This document shows positions 13,101 to 23,715 of a DNA stretch of 64,000 bases, in pieces. The DNA is from Pectinophora gossypiella (Eukaryota > Arthropoda > Insecta > Lepidoptera > Gelechiidae). Within the stretch, counting starts at the first letter, position 1. Every line of letters starts with the position of its first letter. A model generated the notes under the pieces. It did no database searches. It had not been told where the DNA came from and saw only the letters and a program-made list of their open reading frames with translations. The position numbers and the translations under genes are program-made. The stretch covers positions 8,246,678-8,310,677 of the forward strand of contig NC_065419.1 of the NCBI RefSeq assembly GCF_024362695.1. The letters run 5' to 3'.

Positions 13101-16100
13101 TGTTAAATATTGTGCAATGTAGTATAGGTAAGTATTTGATTTGATTTCCCCACCTCCAGATTATGGACCTGAGTCCTACCTGAGTCCAGTTAAAACGCAT
13201 AAACAACTGACGATCAGGCCCTGATCACCACAATAACGATTACAAACGTGAGTTATAACATATTATTATAATTATACACGAAGAACATAAAAGAAGTCAC
13301 GCAGTATTAAAGGATCAGATGACAGTAACTTTTACTGTACTTTCAAAGAACTAATTAAGTACACGATAACGGTAAGACCTCGTTTGACTTATGTTGAACG
13401 TCCAATGATTCATGAGAGGCAAATATATTGTTGTCTGGAGCCGTTAGTTTGGTCGTTACTTATCTTGTAACATAACATAAGCGACTATATCCCAATTGGG
13501 GTGGGCAGAGGTACATCCATCGCAAGATGAACTAAGTACCCACTTCTGTTAGACCAACGTGATAGTTGGTGAGCCGTATCGCCGTCTATAATGGTCGAGC
13601 CAACTGTGTTAGTGAAAACTGCGCGAAGATAAATTAATAACTCATTGGTGCAAGTTTGGCACCGGGGAGCGAAATTTGATTTTTTTGACGTGACTTATTG
13701 TAGATTTGCCGCAGATGGCATTAACTACTTGGCCGGACAAATGGGGAGCGCTGAAGGCTCTCACCCGGTACAACTTTAAGACAACAGGCCTGAGGGTGCC
13801 CAGTTGGGCGCGAACCTCGGCTCAGGGCGTCGTCGTCTGAGAGGAAAATATTTGAAAGGATTAATCGACCCTAGTGGGTCGATAGCGATAAGTTAACGAG
13901 GACGCCGGCGAGGTCGGTATCGGGGTCCTGAAGTGTTTGGTATCGCGAGCTGATTGGCTGCCTCTATGGCTAGAGAGGGAACCGAACGGTGCTCCCCGTT
14001 TGAGAAGCAATCCGGTGAACCTCAGGACCACAGTGCAGTGACTGCTTATCTTGTAGGTATACCATAGACCTTAAGAAGCGCTACTCATTGATCGCGAATA
14101 TAAATTATAATAAGATTTGTTACTTGTATAGGTACAAAAAAAGTACCACACACATATCTACCATCTGTCACGACTTACATACTGATTACATCTAAGTCTA
14201 AATATTGAAGTACTTACTTTTATTGTACTTAATTGGGAATTTGTCCAAGATTTTCTTAAGTCGTAATGAGTTATACCTACTTAGAAACATCATCATCTCC
14301 CTAGCGTTCTCCCGTTATTCATAGGGTCCGCTCACCTAACCTTAAGATTTGACAGGTTGTTATTTACAGAACCGAATACCTGTCTGACCTTCCAACCCGC
14401 GAAGGGAAAAACAGCCCAATATAAGTAGGTTAGGTCACATAATGTGGGTTTTCCTTACGATGTTTCCCTTGACCGCTGAGCACGTGATAATCATTTATGA
14501 TTCAAACATGAATTCGAATACAAATTTTAAAATCATTGGTTTAGGTCTGCGTCATAATGTCTATAACGTCATATAAGAATTTAACTCTGTGTGGCTGCAA
14601 GTTATCTTGGGGGAATCGTGGCTGCCCACCCCGACATAGTTACAAGCGTGAGTTAAAGTTTATCTGTCTTGACTCTTAACTACATAAGGTAAACGCTCCT
14701 ATTAACGCCACCCAAAAATCGACATCGTTTACCGCCACCTTTTTTAAATTGCGGATATTTTGAATTGTGTCTGAGATAGAAAATTGATTCAAATGTCAAA
14801 AGATACATGTATTAATTGACCATGAAACGAACATACCCCTGAGCGTGGGCAACAACAGTCTAATTTGTGATTGGTCTGTAAGTGTGCAGTGTCCGCACAA
14901 GCAACGCGCTCCATACAAGCCACTACTGAAATGCATAAGCATACTACATTTTTTTCTTAAGGTTTTGTGTCCGATGAAACATATTTTTCTTCACTTTAGT
15001 AATTATAACTACTTGTTAATACGTTTAAGAACTGAGAAAGCATGCTATATTTGACATTTGTGTTAGTTTTAACTGATTAATTTGAGTTTTAAAATGTGGC
15101 GGTGATAGAAGCATACATTTGCAGTTTGGTTACTATTACCGCCACCTATGGCGGCGATCGATATTTGTATGATATTTGTATTTTTTAGTTATTTAAGGTA
15201 ACATGCCCAATCATTCATAATGTTATCATCTTATTTTATAGTATGGTTCATGAACTATATTAAAATCTATTAACGCCACACATTTGGTGGAATTCAAGTA
15301 TCCTGTGCTGCATATAAGTTAACGTATTTTTTTAAGAAATGTATGAACAAGTAGTTGAAGTAATTATGAATTTCTAATTTAAATACTTTATATATTTATT
15401 AAAATATGCTTTGAAAATGGTTATTACATACGTAGCTCTCATTTTGAATATTTATTTGTTTTAAGGCTAATTTGTATGTGGCGGAAATTGAAACACAGAA
15501 ATTACATACATGTTTCTATTACCGCCACCATAGATTCCCTCTTATGATTTATAGACAGGGTGATGCATTATTCTTCGGACTGACAGAGACGGACGGACAG
15601 ACCGAAACGGACGGACAGATAGAGACAGACGGACGGACAGGGACAGAAGAACATACAGAGACAGAAGAACAGGCAGAGACAGACGGACGGACAGAGACAG
15701 ACGGATAGACAGAGACAGAAGGACAGACAGAGACAGACGGATGGACAGAGACAGATGGACGGACAGAGACAGACGGATGGACAGACGGACGGACAGAGAC
15801 AGACGGATAGACAGATACAGACGGACCGGCAGAGACAGACAAGAGACAGACGGATGGACAGAAGGACGGACAGAGACAGACGGATGGACAGAGACAGACG
15901 TCAATTATGTATATAAATTTATGAAACCAAAAGATTTTTCTGTAGTTTATGTCATAATTCATTTAATAAAAAAATAACAATAATAATAAAGTTTATTGAA
16001 AACTCCTCATACAGAATCATTTCGTCAACTCCCGAAATCCTGAGGGAGATTGAGAGTTTCTATAGACAGCTATATTCCACGAAAACATCAGGCGAAAGCA

Positions 16101-19100
16101 TGGCTCGAGACCCTCGAGCCAAGCTTACCCGACACTACACTGAAGATATCCCGGACGTCAGCCTGTACGAGATTAGGATGGCCCTCAAACAGCTCAAAAA
16201 TAGCAAAGCGGCAGGAGATGACGGAATCACAGCAGAACTTCTGAGAGCGGCCGGAACGCCAATACTCAAAGCCCAGAACGCCAATACCAAAAGAGGCTCT
16301 TCAATTCCGTCATATTTGAGGGCAAAACGCCGAGGGCATAGAGCGGAAGCGAGGTGATCCTGTTCTTTAAGAAAGGTGATAAAGCCCTACTGAAGAACTA
16401 CAGACCTATCTCGCTTCTGAGTCATGTCTACAAGTTGTTTTCGAGGGTCATTACGAATCGTCTCGCTTGCAGGTTTGACGACTTTCAGCCTCCCGAACAA
16501 GCCGGTTTCCGAAAAGGCTTTAGCACCATAGACCACATCCATACGCTGCGGCAGGTTACACAGAAGACCGAAGAGTATAATCTGCCACTTTGCTTGGCGT
16601 TTGTGGACTATGAGAAAGGGAGACCTGAGCGGTGTTGCAGTCTCTTGAGAGGTGCCAAGTGGACCATAGGTACATCGAAAAGCTAAGAGACCTCTACCAA
16701 AATGCCACTATGTCAGTTCGAGTACAGAACCAGAGCTCTAATCCGATCCAACTGCAGCGAGGAGTGAGACAGGTAGATGTCATCTCTCCGAAACTGTTCA
16801 CTGCTGCATTGGAGGATATTTTTAAGCTTCTGGACTGGAAAAGATTTGGCATCAACATCAACGGTGAGTACCTGACGCACCTTCGATTTGCCGATGATAT
16901 AGTCCTAATGGCTGAGACTCTAGAAGACCTGAACACCATGCTCGAGCATCTCAGTAACGCATCCCAACGAGTGGGTCTTAGCATGAACATGGCAAAGACA
17001 AAAATTATGTCCAACGACCATGTCGCACCCACTCCAGTTCAGGTTAGGAACGTTACACTCGAAGTTGTAGACCAGTACATTTACCTAGGACAAATAATTC
17101 AGTTAGGTAAGTCCAACTTCGAGAAAGAGATCTCTCGTCGGATCCAACTCGGATGGGCAGCGTTCGGGAAGCTGCGGAATATCTTCTCGTCCAAAATACC
17201 AGTGTCTCAAGACGAAAGTCTTTGACCAGCGCGTGTTGCCAGTGATGACCTACGGCAGTGAGACGTGGCCGCTTACTATGGGTCTCGTGAGGAGGCTCGG
17301 TGTCGCTCAGCGGGCAATGGAGAGGAGATCCGCAGGAGAACTAAAGTCATCGACATAGCTCGGAGAATTGCAAAACTACAGTGGCAGTGGGCAGGACACT
17401 TAGCGAGGAGAACCGATGGCCGCTGGGGTGGAAAGGTTCTGGAGTGGCGACCACGTGTCGGACGACGCTCAGTGGGTAGGCCTGCTACAAGGTGACCGAC
17501 GATCTGGTGAAGGTGGCGGGAAGCCGCTGGATGCGGGCAGCGCAGGACCGATCGTTGTGGAGATCCTTAGGGGAGGCCTATGCCCAGCAGTGGGCGTCAT
17601 ACGGCTGTTGATGATGATGATTATTGAAAACAGTTCGTTTACAGTTTTTGTTGGAACGCTGTCTTTCAAACTAGGTGAACCTGTATTTTGAGAGACAGTG
17701 CCTTCCCAATTTATGTATCTATTAACTACATTAACAGTGGTAAAAATACGGTATTAAAACAACCTTTTTTAAATAAAGTATTTTATTGTATCTGAATAGT
17801 TAGTTAGATATCTCGTTGGCGGTATTCGATGCAGCAAAGGCGGTAATAGAAAAAACCGCAATTCATGTGGCGGTAATGGAGGCAAGTGAGTTTTCGGACA
17901 TAAAATTATTTTTTATCCAAAATATTCACTCAAAATTAAAAATTCTTGATGTATGTAGCAGAAGACAGTCATAACAATACAAATAAAATAAATAAGCTAC
18001 ACTAGCAAATACAGAAGTACTTAATTTCTGAGAGGTAATCAGAGCATAGCTTAACCTGGCGGTAATAGGAGCGTTTACCTTACCCACAAATAATCGTACT
18101 GTCCCGTCTCTCCACTTTATATTTAACCGACTCCTTTGTTTTGCCTGTCTGTTTGCTTTGAGTAATAAAATAAACAATGTAATTTCTTCACAAAGTGCCT
18201 ACTCAGTATCTACCTTAGTAGGAGTATTACATTTCAGTAAAAAAAACCATCAAGTCACTATCGGATCATCACAATGGGATATGTACTAGCATTATGTAGA
18301 ATTATTTTGTGAAAAACTGTTGAATCGTGACGCGACGGAACCATGCGTTATACGCGAAGGACAGCACGCTCGTATAATGAAAACGTATCGTATTATTGGA
18401 TAAATATTATGATAACGTTCTAATAGTCACAAAACATGCGACTAAGAACAGTTTAACTAGCGATTTACTTTTTAAAATGGTAAATTGTACCTCCATTTTA
18501 TTTAAATGACCTAAGTAATATCCGCCCAAATATCGGCAAGAGGGTAACCACTGCCCTATTTTTCCCTACAAAAGTAGCATGGAGAATGTTACACCGACCA
18601 GAGCGTGGCTTAAATGAGTGATGATGACATATTATCTAAGCAAAAAGTAATATGAATTGATATATGTATACCAAATGTGTTACCGTGAAAAAACGTCTTC
18701 AGGTTAGGTATGCGGACCCTGCGAAAAACGGGATAACACTAGGGAAATAGGTAATGATCGGGACATCAAGCTAATACATAAGTATCTACCAAACATTACA
18801 AATTATTTTTTAAAAGTTCAATTGTGCTGATAGGAATGTAGATCGTCAGTTGATATTCATGTGAATTAAATTGTAAAAACAATACCAAAAAGGCTAGAAT
18901 AGTTTAATTGTTAAGTTGCCAAAAAAGTGAACATCTAAGTAGGCAAAAGTACTCGGCGTTTAATTCAACAAACGCCTAACAAAAACGAAGAAGACAATCG
19001 ACAAAAACTTGTACTAACGAGTATCCTGCTACAAGATTGAGAATCATATCCGATTGCCTGCAGGTAGGCGAGTAAATATAGCGAGATTAAAGGCCCGGAC

Positions 19101-22060
19101 ATATTCAACGCAATCACACTACAAAAGATCTAGCATATTTTATCTTGCTATTCGATTTATAGATTTCGCTTGTTGGGATGGTTGGAACTCTCTGCTTGAT
19201 AGCATATTTATTTATTTTTATTAATTTATTTAAGATACACCATCGGTATATACATAAAAAAATACATAAATAAAATTCAACGGACAATGACCGTATGTTA
19301 CACCATTACGCCTGTAATAGCATACAATAGGATCTAGCGACCACTGGCTATAAGTTCCAGATGTATAAGCAAAATGCGTGTACAAATGTATGACGTGTAA
19401 TGCCTACTGCACCTTGCATACCTTTCGTTGGATTTTTAAAATATTAGCAAATATTATTTCTATTTTTTATGGGCGTTTTGTGACGACACTTTGTCACTCA
19501 TGGATGACGATGAACGACAATCAACGCCACATAAGAGAGGCCTTCAACCAATTATATTTCACTTCCTCGCAGTGTTAATGACCAGAAAGATAGGCTGATA
19601 ACGAGTAGATGTAGCTGTATACTAGTGTATCCAGTTCTCACGAACAATTTAGATTCATTTGGACAACGTAATCTGTGTGATGTAGTGATTTGAGATCAAA
19701 ATTATTATTATTACACATTTTTTTTGCCGCAAACGGTATTAATTACTTGGCCGGGGGAATGGAGACGGCAGAGGGCCCTCACTCCGTACAAAATTTAAAA
19801 CAACCCTGAAGGCCCAGTTGTGCGCGAACCTCGGCTCAAGGCGTTGCCTAAGAGGATTACCCTAGTAGGCCGATAGCTGCAAGCTAAATGAGAGAAGAAT
19901 CATTACAGATGCTGAATGCTGCCGAAATACCGTCTGGGTGGCAAAACACTGGGTCGGACAAAGGATATGCCATTGAGAAGTAGATAAACTTGATCAAGTT
20001 CGCAGTCAAGTAGGACACGAATTTCTCTAATTTGTCTCAGATCTGACTGTTACTACCGACCAAACAGATATAAGTAGGCAGGTCAGGGGGGTTAAAAACA
20101 CCACATCGAAGCAATTCATCTAAGAAGCAATATTGCAATTTGACATTTGCGCATATAAAAGTAAGTGCGCAATGCAAGCAAATGGCAATAGTAATATTGC
20201 TTTTTTAGATGAATTGCTTTGATGTGGCCTTTTTAAACTCCCCAGGCCAGGAGTACGTAACCATAACGTATAGGTAGGTAGGTATAAAATTTATGTTCGT
20301 GAGATACAGGTTCTGAAATATTTGCAATTGTATTTATATGTTCATATAAGCTAATTTGAAAAGAACTCTAAACCGTGCGATGTCTAGGAAAACGTTATTT
20401 TCTGAGTATGGTCGTCAACCGCGAACGGATAATGCCATTACCTATATCAAGCTTTCAGCACCTGCGTATTCATCATCATCTTTCTGCCCTCATCCCACTC
20501 TATAGGTGTGGTCGGCACAAAATATATTCCTCTTCCATTCATTTCTGTCAGTCGTCACCTCAGTACTCACACCTTTAAGGTTAAAGAAATCTTTATTCTC
20601 AAAAGAAATTTACATTTCACTTCATGAGAACTTATAAACTAACTTAATGTAAACAAAATATAAACGGTGAGCTTGCATGAGTTGTAATAGGCCACTTGAC
20701 ACTCAGTGAAACGATAACAACACCTTGAGTAATTTAAATAAACTTATTTCGTAAATAAGTCAAAGGAAAAATGGGATTTTCACACACATTCATGTGTATA
20801 TATGTGTATTCTTTACACAAACAATCTACACTTTCTTGAGTCGTCCCTTATCCCTATATACATCCACATTCATACTCATAACTTTCTTCGTTATATGCCT
20901 TTCATCTCTCCTCATCACGTGCCCATACTATGCCAACCTGTTGCCTGCGTAATATAGATGAAAATATCAAATGTTTTGTATTGGAAAAACTATTTACTTT
21001 GTAAATAAACTATGAGAATTCTATACCTTTGTTCTCAAATTGAAATTGTTAAATAATGCATCCATGCCATGGTATCGATTTAAAAACAAATTTGATTTAA
21101 AGTTACACCTATTATCGCACATATCGCGCGTACAGATTTTACTATTACTGTGGAGTAACTAATATTGGTACTAGGTACGTAAAAGTACTACGATTATTAT
21201 TTATATATATAAGTACAATTACCTATTTAAATTAGGTACTAAGTTTCCATTCATATTGCTGTTAGTTTTGACAAGTTATATAATAAAGATAACGAGGAAG
21301 AAACCGAACAAGTAAATATTTTCAGTTTTAACAATATACCTACCTAGATAGCTAGATATATTAATTTCACAACCGAACTGAAAACATCTGATTACACAGT
21401 AGGTAGGTAGGTACTTGGCTATCAAATAAAATAGATGGAGGTACAACCAAATGAACGATTTGTGTTTAGATACAAATTCACCACGCATAAATCACAGCAT
21501 TGTACATATTTTGATAATAAAATCCAACTCGGAAATAAAACCTAAACTGTACAATACATTATATCCAAATAAAGCATGACTCGTGCTTCGGAACGCACGT
21601 CAAGTCATTGGTCCCGGCTACTGCTTAACTGAAGTAAGGATGTACTTCGTTGTTCCATGAGCTATTTAAGGGGGTTTTGGCAGTTCAAAAAGTAATAAAT
21701 AACCCTAATACCAGGGTAGGTCAAGCCGAACCTCGCAAGTCACCAAATAAGAATACCTTATGAAGGCGCCTTGGTTGTTAGTTGCCTGTGCTCAATACAC
21801 AAATAAGCAATCCAGTATTTTCCACAATTTAATTCAACAGCCTCTAATCAAAATCTATTGTATTACCTCAATTACCGACGGCTATTAGCCAGCATCTCCT
21901 CGTTAATGTATAATTAATGATTTTACTTACTTTACAGCTAGGTGCTTTTCAAGGATTTACTTGCAATAATTGATAGGTATTTACCTAATAATAAAATATT
22001 TAGGTTTATTGATTAAATAATGGGTAGAAACTTACCGAATATTTTCAAGTTGAAAATCAT
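4187..22060 (-). CDS. SLC17-type MFS transporter, gene C, exons 1-2 only; continues left of window
   Basis: Two coding exons of a close paralogue of gene A. Exon 1 is 22060-22036: ATG plus eight codons (MIFNLKIF) and one base, then GTAAGT. Exon 2 is 4313-4187, 127 nt, the same length and phases (1 in, 2 out) as exon 2 of gene A. The joined codon is Asp in both genes. Exon 2 encodes VPARFN then helix 1 with CWVNYMMRVNMSVNIIAMVP, about 23 of 41 residues identical to gene A by eye. The loop exon and helix 2-12 exons are not in 1-4186, so they should lie beyond the left edge. The first intron is about 17.7 kb and holds most of the left-hand mobile elements. Alternative: an isolated duplicated exon pair; the GC-rich promoter-like block just upstream argues against this. 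Confidence 0.8.
4339..4518 (+). mobile_element. SINE with RTE-like tail, next to gene C exon 2
   Basis: Body GTGCTTCGGAAGGCACGTTA, later AAGGCCTGTGCCCCAGTATT, and a TGATGATGATGATGA 3' tail. It starts about 26 nt upstream of the gene C exon that begins at 4313. Confidence 0.8.
4870..4995 (-). repeat. Dispersed SINE-like repeat, family 6
   Basis: AGAGCCACAAGTAATCAAAA and TGTTGATACGAAGTCCTATG recur at 28345-28490 and, more diverged, at 34405-34505. Confidence 0.6.
5032..5340 (-). mobile_element. tRNA-derived SINE, family 3, full length
   Basis: Reverse complement begins GAGCCGTGGTAGCCTAGTTG, has the B box GGTTCGAATCTAG, then a body with CACGTGCTCAGCGGT and AACCTGTCAAATCTT, ending in GCGGACCCTGTGAAA. 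Related pieces lie at 14289, 47004 and 60487. Confidence 0.82.
5341..6941. other. No gene seen, gene C intron 1
   Basis: AT-rich, with a somewhat CG-richer patch at 6060-6350. Open frames are short and unlike known proteins. Confidence 0.5.
6942..7254 (-). pseudogene. RTE-like LINE 3' end fragment
   Basis: Reverse complement encodes RRTKVIDIARRIAKLKWQWA then WRPRVGRRSVGRPATRWTDD, nearly identical to the C-terminus of the LINE at 17.3 kb, and starts (plus strand) with CATCATCATC, the complement of the TGATGA tail. Only the last 300 bp are present, as expected of 5'-truncated copies. Confidence 0.9.
7284..7650. mobile_element. MITE family Y, long inverted ends
   Basis: Ends are mutual inverses: TAATTTTATTTTAAGTTATA then CCTGTCATTTTCTTATCCGC near 7311, and the complement near 7580-7620, plus flanking GGTCCCGATTCCTGC / ATCAGCACC. 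Shares a core with copies at 11779, 24080 and 57436. Confidence 0.88.
8172..8335 (+). mobile_element. SINE family 5 partial
   Basis: TTTTCAGGATTTGTGCCCGG, CTTAAACATAGGTAGGG and CCTACCCTTTTGGGATATAT match family 5. Confidence 0.65.
8336..9999. other. No gene seen, gene C intron 1
   Basis: Apart from the SINE at 9039-9220, nothing recognised. Confidence 0.5.
9039..9220 (+). mobile_element. SINE family 1, 5'-truncated
   Basis: Starts in the body at AAGTAAGATGATCCGTGCTT and runs to the ACCCACACGATAGAAGAAGA tail; tRNA-like head missing. Confidence 0.88.
10000..10258 (+). mobile_element. Short non-autonomous Helitron
   Basis: Begins TCACTACATAG and ends CTAG at 10255-10258, preceded by a short hairpin (GCGA...TCGC, 10236-10255), lying between A (9999) and T (10259). 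These are the hallmarks of Helitrons. The interior (ACTACGCAACGGATTTTGAT near 10072) resembles a family I know to be abundant in Lepidoptera. Confidence 0.82.
10259..11024. other. No gene seen, gene C intron 1
   Basis: AT-rich; ATTTTATTGCACGGCACGAA near 10277 looks like the reversed 3' end of a LINE. Confidence 0.5.
11025..11130. other. Isolated CG-rich block in gene C intron 1
   Basis: AAGCGTCGCGCGGCCTTCGG, an NRF1-like TGCATGCGCA at 11081 and CCTTGCCGCGCCGCCCGCTG. Looks like a promoter or old exon, but no coding frame or family could be assigned. Confidence 0.4.
11236..11432 (-). mobile_element. SINE family 4 (tail with ATATCCCAAATGGGG)
   Basis: Plus strand starts CATAAGTCACGACTATATCC and ends in GAGGTTCGAACCGG, the complement of a tRNA B box, so the element reads on the minus strand. 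Other copies: 13474, both arms of 48109-48910, and a partial at 4008. Confidence 0.75.
11779..12148. mobile_element. MITE family Y, second copy
   Basis: CTAATTTTATTTAAAGTTAT at 11811 and GACAGGTATAAATTAAAATA near 12097 are the inverted ends; the core CCCGGGCGAATAAAATAGGC is shared with 7284-7650. Confidence 0.88.
12474..12760 (-). mobile_element. Poly-A retroposon, with 13-bp target duplication
   Basis: A T-run at the left (poly-A of a minus-strand insert), then TATTGTAGATTTGCCGCAGA, GGCGCGAACCTCGGCTCA and CGACCCTAGTGGGTCGATAG. AGAAATGTGGACA is repeated at 12461-12473 and 12761-12773. Confidence 0.88.
13474..13678 (-). mobile_element. SINE family 4
   Basis: ACATAAGCGACTATATCCCA, AAGATGAACTAAGTACCCA and CATTGGTGCAAGTTTGGCAC align with the copy at 11236. 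The poly-A retroposon at 13681 follows at once. Confidence 0.78.
13681..13985 (-). mobile_element. Poly-A retroposon, second copy
   Basis: TTTTTTGACGTGACTTATTG, the GGACAAATGGGGAGCGCTGA block and GACCCTAGTGGGTCGATAGC align with 12474-12760; the family extends further here to CCTCTATGGCTAGAG. Confidence 0.85.
14289..14553 (-). mobile_element. SINE family 3, head missing
   Basis: CATCATCTCCCTAGCGTT, AAGATTTGACAGGTTG and CGCTGAGCACGTGATAAT align with 5032-5270; the tRNA-like head is absent. Confidence 0.82.
15581..15901. repeat. Purine-rich minisatellite, units like CAGAGACAGACGGATGGA
   Basis: About 320 bp of imperfect tandem units built from CAGAGACAGACGG and GGACGGACAG blocks. It opens long reading frames on both strands, but their composition follows the repeat, so they are not taken as genes. 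It sits inside the 3.4-kb transposon candidate. Confidence 0.92.
16020..17625 (+). pseudogene. RTE-like LINE reverse transcriptase, 5'-truncated and frameshifted
   Basis: Fragments in shifting frames encode reverse transcriptase: KNYRPISLLSHVYKLFSRVI and QAGFRKGFSTIDHI (16354-16680), then GVRQVDVISPKLF and the active-site RFADDIVLM (FADD at about 16887) in 16632-17225, then the family C-terminus with RRIAKLQWQWAGHLARRTDG and GRPATR (17265-17495). At least two frameshifts break it. The 3' end reads GCCCAGCAGTGGGCGTCATA followed by TGATGATGATGA, the short-repeat tail typical of RTE elements. Inserted within the 14685-18082 element. Confidence 0.9.
18083..19724. other. No gene seen, gene C intron 1
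   Basis: AT-rich; holds the 18540-18630 dispersed repeat and a TTTA-rich patch near 19200. Confidence 0.5.
19725..19890 (-). mobile_element. Poly-A retroposon, diverged copy
   Basis: TTTTTTTTGCCGCAAACGGT, TGTGCGCGAACCTCGGCTCA and CCTAGTAGGCCGATAGC match, with many changes. Followed at 19905 by a short LINE-like stretch. Confidence 0.75.
20101..20227. mobile_element. Short foldback MITE, 127 bp
   Basis: CCACATCGAAGCAATTCATC at 20101 pairs with GATGAATTGCTTTGATGTGG ending at 20227; the arms run about 40 bp and include AAGCAATATT. Related pieces lie at 3631-3672, 3951-4000 and 4128-4175 near gene C exon 2. Confidence 0.82.
20829..20945 (-). pseudogene. Non-LTR LINE C-terminal fragment
   Basis: On the minus strand reads YGHVMRRDERHITKKVMSMN followed by VDVYRDKGRLKKV, with a stop just before YGHV; this is the C-terminal region of a reverse-transcriptase LINE. 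The neighbouring 20445-20578 may be a further piece of the same element. Confidence 0.75.
21578..21738 (+). mobile_element. SINE family 1, old diverged copy
   Basis: CGTGCTTCGGAACGCACGTC and later AATAACCCTAATACCAGGGT match the family body with many changes. It lies upstream of the left end of the gene C first exon's intron border. Confidence 0.65.
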
Positions 22061-22079
22061 TGTGGAATACAAATCACGG

Positions 22080-22320
22080 CACGTTTATCACTTCAATTCG
22101 CGCGCTGCTGTCCAACTGGTAAGTAACTTGAAGGCACAGCGCATGCGCCAAATCAGCGAGTGGCGCGCGCGTTCGTCTTGCTGAGACTGTCGGGTGGCGG
22201 CTGCGGCTACTTAGATCCGCACTGCGCAGCCGACCTTGCGTCGCGTGCCACTTCAGCCATCCGATCCTCAATGGGTATTAGCAGCGTATCGAGCTATTCC
22301 TCATTCTATGGCGTAACATA
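22080..22320 (-). promoter_or_regulatory. Probable gene C promoter / 5' UTR, GC-rich
   Basis: Just upstream of the gene C ATG (22060) and much richer in CG than its surroundings. Contains the exact palindrome GCGCATGCGC at 22139-22148, the core of NRF1/Ewg-type sites common in housekeeping promoters. Transcription start not resolved. A GTAAGT on the plus strand at 22112 is noted but unassigned. Confidence 0.6.
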
Positions 22321-22857
22321 AAAACTTTCTCATAAACACTATTTTTAAAACTATAACTTAGAACTAAACTGGCTAAACTTCGTACCACTACGTGCCAGCC
22401 GCCATGATTATTATACTATTCGAAAAAAAATACCCACATAATATTAGATATGTCAATAGATAAAGTCAATAATACTTCACATATATGGAAAATAAACACG
22501 TGCCACACATGCTGCCCAACCCAAATGAAATAGGTATATTCGAGGTGTTGTTCCAAGATTGACAACAAAAGATAAAAAAAAGGAAGTTAATACTTGATTC
22601 GATTGGTCTTAAAGAAAATCTTGCTATATCTTGATGGATTTAATCATGACGTTGTGAAGGATGCTCTTGTACAATACGCCATCCATTAATCTTTTTCCTT
22701 TATCTGAGTGATGGTTTCGCAGGAGGGAAACCTCGGGTGGTTTATATTTATGTAGGTGTGATAAAGTGGGTAGGTACAATCAAAGAGCAAAAGTTCAATC
22801 ACCGAATTAGCCCAGCGAATTATTTGTAAACAGTGGTGAAATTATGAAATACAAATC

Positions 22858-22962
22858 ACCAGCCCGGTGGTCGGATGCCATTGTGAGGTATGCGGGAAAG
22901 GATGGCATGAAAGAGAGGAGGCTTATACCCAGCAGTGGGGGATACAGCAGTGGGTGAAATGA
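22858..22962 (+). pseudogene. RTE-type LINE 3' remnant
   Basis: Reads like RWSDAIVRYAGKDGMKERR in one frame and ends near ACCCAGCAGTGGGGGATACA, the same 3' block as the RTE copies at 7 and 17.6 kb. Confidence 0.6.
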
Positions 22963-23055
22963 ACCATAAGTTGTCATAATTATAAAATTTATGTTTTTGT
23001 AGGTGTTTTTGGTCTATTACAGAAACGATATGTAACCTGCCGGGTACGCGTGACA

Positions 23056-23077
23056 ACCGCGCCGCGCGCGGCGCGGT
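23056..23077. repeat. 22-bp perfect GC palindrome
   Basis: Centred on CCGCGCGCGG and self-complementary over 22 bp, within a short CG-rich island (23037-23100) upstream of gene C. Confidence 0.85.
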
Positions 23078-23715
23078 CACCGTGCAGAGCCTACAGGAGG
23101 TCTTAAATGCAACCAGTTAATTTATTACTTTGCAAGAAACTGATTGGACTTTTGCAGCTTATCGTACATTATTATTATTGAGTGAAAATATAGTGACGAG
23201 AATTGGGTAGTCTCCTAGGTCTCCTAGTCGATTACTACATACCTACCTAATCAAAATTTCATAATTTGTATTTGACCTAGGAAATTATCCATTCCGTGAT
23301 CATCGCCGCCTACCCCAAAGGGAGACAGGCGTGATCTCATGTAGGTATGTGAATATTATTGATACCTACTTCTGATTTAGATAACTAAGAAGATATGAAT
23401 TACCTACGTAAAACAGACAAACATACACTCGAAAAACAATAAACTCTTTTGGCAGTCGGGTGACAAAATAGAAGGGCCGCGCGATAAAATATGCCTTATC
23501 CTTTTTCTCCGTCAGATAATATTTGTTGCTGTGACGAAAATAGTGAATATACCATTCCACACATGATCCGAGACGAAGATAAATACTTACCTCTATACTT
23601 ACCTCAGTTTCCTTAGGTATTATCTAGCGCAAGACCCCGCCCGACCATATAGACGAACAAGGCAACGGAAACGGCCTTGCCTCTGAACGAGTTTTCCATC
23701 TAGTTTTCAACATTG

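Larger units (their letters stand above)
14685..18082. mobile_element. Candidate undescribed DNA transposon with inverted ends and subterminal repeats, 3.4 kb
   Basis: Left end TAAGGTAAACGCTCCTATTA at 14685 is the inverse of the right end finishing at 18082 (one mismatch further in, AACGCCA versus ACCGCCA). TA on both outer sides may be the target duplication. A motif like CTATTACCGCCACC, part of the end repeat, recurs inside both ends in either orientation: near 14706, 14731, 15096, 15138, 15271, 15477, 15521, 17818, 17838 and 17867. No transposase is recognised; the interior holds a minisatellite and an inserted RTE LINE, so the copy looks non-autonomous. Lies in the first intron of gene C. 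Confidence 0.75.

Noticed and set aside
15472..15962. Protein-coding frames of 78-137 aa across the repeat
   Set aside because: All frames on both strands stay open only because of the tandem purine repeat; the peptides are repeat translations.
22074..22271. Minus-strand frame of 65 aa upstream of gene C
   Set aside because: Lies in the CG-rich promoter/5' UTR block, not in frame with the gene C start, and has no recognisable family.
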